Shown: piece after piece, positions 4,753 to 5,459 of the stretch
Numbering within the stretch: the stretch's first letter is position 1
How the letters are laid out: every line of letters begins with the position of its first letter
Origin: Deltaproteobacteria bacterium
GTDB taxonomy: Bacteria; Desulfobacterota; DSM-4660; Desulfatiglandales; B25-G16
NCBI GenBank assembly: GCA_003646875.1
Contig: QMLT01000143.1
Coordinates: forward strand, 1 to 5,459
Direction of reading: 5' to 3'
Length of the DNA stretch: 5,459 nucleotides
Translations under genes and position numbers: made by a program
Notes under the pieces: model-generated
The model's input: the letters and a program-made list of their open reading frames with translations, nothing else
Told to the model about the DNA's origin: nothing
Database searches by the model: none

Positions 4753-5459
4753 CTATGTCACCATAATCTTTCCCTTAGGTTCCGATACTACCTCACCTAC
4801 AATAGCGGCCTCTTTTATGCCCTCCTCATGTAGCCTTTTGAGCAATCCTTCCGCTTGCTGTGAGGAAACAGAGAATAACAGTCCCCCTGATGTTTGGGCA
4901 TCAAAGAGGATCAAAAGTTTTTCATCGGTTATCTCGGCAGAGGTTTGTATCATATGAAGGTTAAAGTCCCGATTTCGTATGGTGCCTGCAGGGATTAACC
5001 CCATCGCGGCATACTCCTCTGTCCCAGTGATAATAGGGACCTTTGAGGAATAAATCATCACTCCCACATCCTCTCCCCCAATCATTTCGCATGCATGACC
5101 CAAAAGGCCGAAACCGGTGACATCGGTGCAAGCGTGTACCTCCACTTCAGCCATAAGCTCTGCTGCTTTCCTGTTTAGACTGCTCATGCATTCGATTGCT
5201 TTAGCAACATGATCTTCTTCTGCCAACCCTCCCTTGAGCGCGGTGTTTATGATACCTGTGCCCAGAGGTTTTGTAAGGATGAGTTTATCGCCCGCTCTGG
5301 CACCCTTATTGTAAAAAACCTTTTGTGGGTTGATGGTTCCTGTCACGGAAAGCCCATACTTAAATTCATTATCCTCAACGCTATGGCCGCCTACAAGGAG
5401 CACCTCTGCCTCTCGTATTTTATCCAGCCCACCCTTAAGCGCCTCCTGGAGAATATAGA
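4753..5459 (-). CDS. selD: Selenide, water dikinase (selenophosphate synthetase), C-terminal two thirds
   Basis: About 235 residues are in the window; the N-terminus, with the catalytic Cys/Sec loop and glycine-rich lysine motif of the usual ~345-residue enzyme, lies beyond 5459. SelD uses ATP and selenide to make monoselenophosphate, the selenium donor for Sec-tRNA and selenouridine. Family landmarks seen in order: LVGGHSVEDNEFKYGLSVTG, GDKLILTKPLGTGI, CTDVTGFGLLGHACEM, PAGTIRNRDF, and DAQTSGGLLFSV near the end, closing with PKGKIMVT and TAG at 4755-4753. The frame is open and undamaged. A GTG-initiated shorter form at 5403 would lack catalytic parts and is not the real start, since matching residues (ALKGGLDKIREAEV) continue upstream. 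No terminator is clear downstream; the next stretch is the broken zinc-ribbon gene. It supports decoding of TGA as selenocysteine in this organism, relevant to 1248-1571. Confidence 0.95.
   Translation of the reverse strand, partial: YILQEALKGGLDKIREAEVLLVGGHSVEDNEFKYGLSVTGTINPQKVFYNKGARAGDKLILTKPLGTGIINTALKGGLAEEDHVAKAIECMSSLNRKAAELMAEVEVHACTDVTGFGLLGHACEMIGGEDVGVMIYSSKVPIITGTEEYAAMGLIPAGTIRNRDFNLHMIQTSAEITDEKLLILFDAQTSGGLLFSVSSQQAEGLLKRLHEEGIKEAAIVGEVVSEPKGKIMVT

Noticed and set aside
1..5459. CRISPR arrays, tRNA/rRNA genes, insertion sequences
   Set aside because: No regularly spaced repeats, cloverleaf-like sequence, transposase motifs or terminal inverted repeats were seen; the only clear repeat is the selD tail.

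Overview
The window reads as bacterial DNA from a selenium-using organism, most likely an anaerobe. It carries the 3' two thirds of selD (selenophosphate synthetase), an intact cysteine desulfurase of the selenocysteine-lyase-like type, and an unlabelled gene that makes sense only if an in-frame TGA is read as selenocysteine. The gene types (selD, a COG4087-type HAD protein, small zinc-ribbon and amino acid ABC transporter remnants, a xanthine-dehydrogenase-type remnant) would fit Desulfobacterota/Deltaproteobacteria or a neighbouring phylum. That placement is inference; nothing here fixes the taxon.

Layout. Positions 1-119 (minus) hold the C-terminal tail of a molybdenum hydroxylase large subunit, cut off on its N-terminal side. 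Positions 135-1052 (plus) encode a complete cation diffusion facilitator, the only plus-strand gene. The AT-rich stretch 1053-2007 hides a 107-residue secreted MerP/HMA-like protein on the minus strand (1248-1571). Its second metal-ligand cysteine is replaced by TGA, and a hairpin with an AGGTC apical loop lies 21 nt downstream. Positions 2008-2477 (minus) encode a small soluble HAD protein with a damaged or unusual start. Positions 2478-2540 are a diverged second copy of the last 21 codons of selD. Positions 2549-3667 (minus) encode the intact cysteine desulfurase.

From 3681 to 4679 (minus) the DNA is a patchwork of broken genes: the 5' end of one amino acid ABC permease, the 3' end of another, the 3' end of a periplasmic binding protein, the 5' half of a YbaK/aminoacyl-tRNA-deacylase-like gene, and a zinc-ribbon gene interrupted by TGA and TAA. 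selD (4753 to beyond 5459) closes the window.

The intact genes fit a selenium theme. The desulfurase/lyase could release selenium or sulfur to SelD, SelD makes selenophosphate for Sec-tRNA, and the HMA-like protein is a local consumer of selenocysteine. The metal theme (CDF exporter, HMA-like protein) is suggestive only. The many fragments that keep only one gene end point to repeated internal deletions in this locus, or less likely to a misassembled contig.
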